Below are positions 5,200-7,690 of a DNA stretch of 7,690 nt, one piece after another. A program made the translations under genes and the position numbers. Under the pieces are notes generated by a model. It did no database searches, had not been told where the DNA came from, and worked only from the letters and a program-made list of their open reading frames with translations. The DNA comes from Spirulina sp. DLM2.Bin59 (GTDB lineage Bacteria > Cyanobacteriota > Cyanobacteriia > Cyanobacteriales > Spirulinaceae), in assembly GCA_007693875.1 (NCBI GenBank), contig RECT01000072.1, forward strand, positions 1 through 7,690. The letters are read 5' to 3'. The first letter of the stretch is position 1. The number at the start of each line of letters is the position of its first letter.

Positions 5200-6993
5200 C
5201 TATTGACCTTTTTGTTGGAAATAGGCCTCCAAAACCTTTGCCACCATGGGAGCCGCCACCTTACCACCGCCGCCACCGGAATGCTCCGCAAAAGCAACGA
5301 CGACAATTTCGGGATTATCCGCCGGGGCATAGGCCCCAAACCAAGCATGGGATTCTCCCGGCGGTGCTTCCGCCGTCCCACTCTTCCCCGCCGCCATCGG
5401 AATGCCAGGGGTATTCACCGCTCCCCCGGTTCCCCCCGTGACCACCGCCCGCAGACCATTGCGCAGCACCTCAACGGTGCTGGGCTTGAGGTTCATGGAA
5501 GTCCGCCATTCCTTTTGGTCTTCATCATTTTTCAACAGATGGGGTTTCACCAAATAACCCCCATTAGCCGGCACCGCAAACATCACCGCCACCTGTAACG
5601 GTGTGGCCTGGGTAAACCCTTGGCCAATGGACATATTCACCGTATCGCCAGCAGTCCATTCCCAATTGAACCGCTCCCGTTTCCAAGCATCATCGGCAAT
5701 CAGCCCATCCGCTTCCGAATTTAATTCAACACCGGTTTTGCGCCCAAAGCCATAACGCCGCGCCCAATCAATCAAAACTTCACCCCCCACACCCCAACCA
5801 ATCTGGCCATGGAACGTGTTGCTACTCCAAGCCATAGCTTGCACATAGCCCATGGGCCCAAAGCCCGCCCGGTTCCACTCCCCAAAGGCAGTGCCCCCCA
5901 CCCGCAGATAGGCAGAGGTCTGTAAAACCGTATTGGGGGGATATTTGCCCGATTCCAGGCCGGCGGTCGCTGTAACAATCTTAAACGTCGAAGCAGGGGG
6001 GAAACCCCGTAAAGAGCGGTTCACAAAGGGATTCCCCTCCCCCTGTAATTCTGCCCATTGCTGCTCGGTAATCCGACCGGAAAAAATATTCGGATCAAAG
6101 GTGGGATAACTGGCCATGGCAAGAATCGCGCCATTATTGGGGTTCATGGCCACCACTGCCCCCTTCCGTCGCCCCAGGGCTGCTTCAGCGGCTTTCTGCA
6201 CCGCCAGATCCAGGGTGAGAACAACATCTTTACCCGCCTTGGCAGGCTTTTGCCCCAACACCCGCACCGCCTGGCCAGAGCCATCCACTTCCACCTGTTG
6301 TCCCCCCCATTCACCCCGCAGCAACTCCTCTAGGGATTCTTCCACACCCATCTGGCCGACGATATCCCCGAGGCGATACCCCATGGGGCGGCGGGCTTCC
6401 AGCTCCTCGGCATTGAGTTCGCCGGTATAGCCGAGGATATGGGCAGCGACACTATTGTTGGGATAGTTGCGCACATGCTCAATATCCACATCTACGCCTT
6501 GGAGTTGGCCACTGTATTCTTTAATCGCAGTGATTTGGGCTTGGCTGAGGTCTCGCCCCACGCGGATCCGCGTCGGGGAGTTATAGCCCTCTGCTTCCAC
6601 GGGGTCACGAATCTCGGCTTCCGGTAACTCCAGGATGCGAGCGAGGAGTTTAACGGTGTGATCCCAGCTTTCGTATTTTTGGGCGAGGGGCCAAATATAG
6701 GCGGAGTGGGTGAGGCGGCTACTGGCGAGGATGTTGCCTTTGCGATCGAACATCGTGCCGCGAACCGGTTGGCGAGGAATAATCCGAATCCGGTTATTTT
6801 CCGCCAGTTGTTTGTTGCGTTCCCCTTCTACCAACTGAAGATAAGCGAGGCGCGACCCAATGCCACCGAGGAGCAAGAGGCTGATCAGCAACATGATAAA
6901 GACTGACTGATAACTCAGACCGACGGTTCTAGGGCTCTGTTTGCGTCCGACCTTAGAGGTGGGCTGTAGCGCGGTGGGATGAATGGCTCGCAT
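5200..6993 (-). CDS. mrdA: Penicillin-binding protein 2 (class B peptidoglycan D,D-transpeptidase)
   Basis: This class B PBP cross-links peptidoglycan during cell elongation, normally paired with the RodA glycosyltransferase in the elongasome. It is 597 aa from the ATG at 6993. There is a short basic cytoplasmic tail, then one membrane anchor at about residues 31-53 (FIMLLISLLLLGG), a non-catalytic dimerisation/pedestal region to about 270, including RGTMFDRKGNILA, and a transpeptidase domain to the end. The active-site motifs are in order and complete: S335-T-F-K338 (SxxK), S390-S-N392 (SxN) and K537-S-G-T (KTG box; KSGTA is usual in PBP2). Length and motifs match PBP2 rather than PBP3/FtsI. 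No rodA or mreBCD gene is in view. The gene runs toward potC with a 141-bp gap holding the palindromic repeat. The ATG has no clear ribosome-binding site. Confidence 0.94.
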   Translation of the reverse strand: MRAIHPTALQPTSKVGRKQSPRTVGLSYQSVFIMLLISLLLLGGIGSRLAYLQLVEGERNKQLAENNRIRIIPRQPVRGTMFDRKGNILASSRLTHSAYIWPLAQKYESWDHTVKLLARILELPEAEIRDPVEAEGYNSPTRIRVGRDLSQAQITAIKEYSGQLQGVDVDIEHVRNYPNNSVAAHILGYTGELNAEELEARRPMGYRLGDIVGQMGVEESLEELLRGEWGGQQVEVDGSGQAVRVLGQKPAKAGKDVVLTLDLAVQKAAEAALGRRKGAVVAMNPNNGAILAMASYPTFDPNIFSGRITEQQWAELQGEGNPFVNRSLRGFPPASTFKIVTATAGLESGKYPPNTVLQTSAYLRVGGTAFGEWNRAGFGPMGYVQAMAWSSNTFHGQIGWGVGGEVLIDWARRYGFGRKTGVELNSEADGLIADDAWKRERFNWEWTAGDTVNMSIGQGFTQATPLQVAVMFAVPANGGYLVKPHLLKNDEDQKEWRTSMNLKPSTVEVLRNGLRAVVTGGTGGAVNTPGIPMAAGKSGTAEAPPGESHAWFGAYAPADNPEIVVVAFAEHSGGGGGKVAAPMVAKVLEAYFQQKGQ

Positions 6994-7087
6994 TATGTTA
7001 GGTTAACCGTTCAGGGAATGGATGACGGAAATTTGATTGTGTGCTCTGTTTGCGTCGTGAGGCACCCCGCAGATTGGGTTCTTGGGT

Positions 7088-7118
7088 ATTGTATGACCGG
7101 ATTTGTGCCCGTTGGCAA
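7088..7118 (-). promoter_or_regulatory. Possible promoter of the PBP2 gene
   Basis: On the minus strand TTGCCA (7118-7113) could be the -35 and TACAAT (7093-7088) the -10, with a 19-bp spacer that is slightly long. Directly behind the -35 lies an AT-rich tract (about 7119-7145) that could act as an UP element. The leader to the ATG at 6993 would be close to 90 bases. Confidence 0.3.
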
Positions 7119-7120
7119 TC

Positions 7121-7133
7121 TTCAAATTTTGAA
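7121..7133. repeat. AT-rich palindrome TTCAAA-T-TTTGAA
   Basis: Six-base arms flank a single central T. It lies in the AT-rich tract upstream of the possible PBP2 promoter. It could be an operator or simply part of an UP-like element. Confidence 0.35.
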
Positions 7134-7324
7134 TTGAATTTATCTTAACCTCTGAGGGAAGGAATTGTGCCTCGGGTGGCAAACTGCTGAGGGGTTTTCC
7201 GCAAAAGGTCTAGGGGTCAAGGTTGGCCCAGGTTTATGGGGTTGGCGATGGGGATGATGCTTTGGCTATCTCTGGCCCTGAATGAATTACCGCACCCCAT
7301 GGCGTAATGTCAGGATTTAATTAG

Positions 7325-7377
7325 ATTCTAGCGTTAATGGCGGGTTTCCCAGCTTTGCGGGAAGACCTTGCTAGAAT
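7325..7377. repeat. Nested inverted repeat upstream of potA
   Basis: The outer arms ATTCTAGC (7325-7332) and GCTAGAAT (7370-7377) are a perfect 8-bp match. Inside them GGTTTCCC (7343-7350) pairs with GGGAA (7359-7363) and ACC (7365-7367) around an 8-base loop, with one bulged G. The right outer arm contains the likely -10 of potA. The arrangement suggests an operator, a cruciform-prone element, or an RNA hairpin ending antisense transcription. Confidence 0.5.
7369..7377 (+). promoter_or_regulatory. Possible extended -10 promoter of potA
   Basis: TGCTAGAAT fits the TGnTATAAT extended -10 pattern with one mismatch in the hexamer. No -35 is seen at 17 bases upstream, as is common for extended -10 promoters. 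Transcription would start near 7384, giving a leader of about 70 bases that includes the HIP1 palindrome. Confidence 0.35.
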
Positions 7378-7455
7378 GGGGCGAAGATTCATCCCCGCCC
7401 TTGTTGGGGTGAGGGCGATCGCCCCTGTTGCCTCTCTACCGTTTTAAATTTGGCT

Positions 7456-7690
7456 ATGACGGCTCCCGGCCTTGCTCCCAATGCCCTTGCGCCTGAGAAC
7501 CCTCAGGTTTTCCCTGATCTGGATGTGGAATTACGCCAGATCACCAAACAATTTGAGGGGGAAACGGTGATCCATGGGGTGGATCTCCAGGTACGGCGGG
7601 GGGAATTTTTCTGTATTTTGGGGCCGTCCGGCTGTGGCAAAACGACGCTGTTACGGCTGATGGCGGGGTTTGAAACTCCTTCAGCGGGGG
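7456..7690 (+). CDS. potA: PotA-like ABC transporter ATP-binding protein, 3' end outside window
   Basis: The frame opens at the ATG at 7456 and runs to the window edge, giving 78 full codons. The Walker A motif GPSGCGKTT is at residues 56-64, preceded by GEFFCILG and followed by LLRLMAGFETPSAG. This wording is typical of PotA and related CUT1-like importer ATPases (spermidine/putrescine, ferric, sulfate or molybdate types). An N-terminal extension of about 23 residues, rich in Pro and Ala, precedes the ABC fold. The presence of a PotC-like permease 2.4 kb away supports polyamine over the other substrates. No Shine-Dalgarno is seen; the base run before the ATG is TTTTAAATTTGGCT. The signature, Walker B and regulatory domain lie beyond the window. 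Confidence 0.85.
   Translation, partial: MTAPGLAPNALAPENPQVFPDLDVELRQITKQFEGETVIHGVDLQVRRGEFFCILGPSGCGKTTLLRLMAGFETPSAG

Larger units (their letters stand above)
6994..7455. other. 462-bp non-coding region between divergent PBP2 and potA genes
   Basis: This is the only long gene-free stretch. It holds a possible PBP2 promoter (minus strand, about 7088-7118) with an AT-rich tract behind it, a nested inverted repeat (7325-7377) over an extended -10 for potA, and a HIP1 palindrome within GGGCGATCGCCC (7413-7424). Two tiny reading frames (7018-7137 and 7236-7307) are present but poorly supported. No tRNA or recognisable riboswitch was seen. Confidence 0.6.

Noticed and set aside
5130..5598. Plus-strand frames of 103 and 131 residues over the PBP2 3' end
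   Set aside because: They are antisense to the transpeptidase domain and are Pro/Arg/His-rich, as expected for shadows of GC-rich coding.
7018..7137. 39-residue plus-strand frame in the PBP2-potA spacer
   Set aside because: There is no properly spaced ribosome-binding site and no recognisable sequence; it overlaps the possible PBP2 promoter.

Overview
The window looks like a cyanobacterial chromosome segment. The palindrome GCGATCGC (HIP1), a hallmark of many cyanobacterial genomes, occurs at least 11 times in 7.7 kb. Several proteins are also of cyanobacterial type: a Ser/Thr kinase with a C-terminal GUN4 domain, a double-PAS histidine kinase with a VAHEINNP H-box, and a PBP2. I cannot name a species. 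No tRNA, rRNA or CRISPR array was seen.

Layout. Bases 1-55 look like the right end of an IS200/IS605-type transposon, with the 3' scaffold of a TnpB-associated (omega) RNA. It abuts, at base 56, a reading frame that runs without a stop into a PAS-PAS histidine kinase (callable start 170, stop 1876). The kinase gene therefore appears to have been interrupted by the element, with its N-terminal part outside the window. The kinase converges on a Ser/Thr kinase-GUN4 fusion (minus strand, 3447 to 1948). The 71-bp gap between them is mostly filled by a palindromic repeat, and a second copy lies at 5111-5162. The STPK gene is divergent from a MacB/LolD-type ABC ATPase (3494-4261), with 46 bp between the starts. 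The ATPase overlaps, tail to tail, a PotC-like polyamine permease gene (5058 to 4258, minus). Upstream of potC on the same strand lies a complete penicillin-binding protein 2 gene (6993 to 5200). Then comes a 462-bp non-coding region (6994-7455) with promoter-like and inverted-repeat structures, and the first 78 codons of a PotA-like ATPase (from 7456, plus strand), cut by the window end.

How the genes relate. PotA and PotC belong to the same kind of importer (polyamine ABC uptake) but stand on opposite strands with PBP2 between them. PotB and PotD are not in the window. PBP2 acts in peptidoglycan synthesis during cell elongation. The two kinases are of unrelated classes, and the sequence gives no direct link between them beyond adjacency. 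The MacB-type ATPase has no permease or membrane-fusion partner here. The most unusual points are the transposon/omega-RNA junction inside the histidine kinase frame, the kinase-GUN4 fusion, the two-copy intergenic repeat, and a nested inverted repeat over the likely potA promoter.
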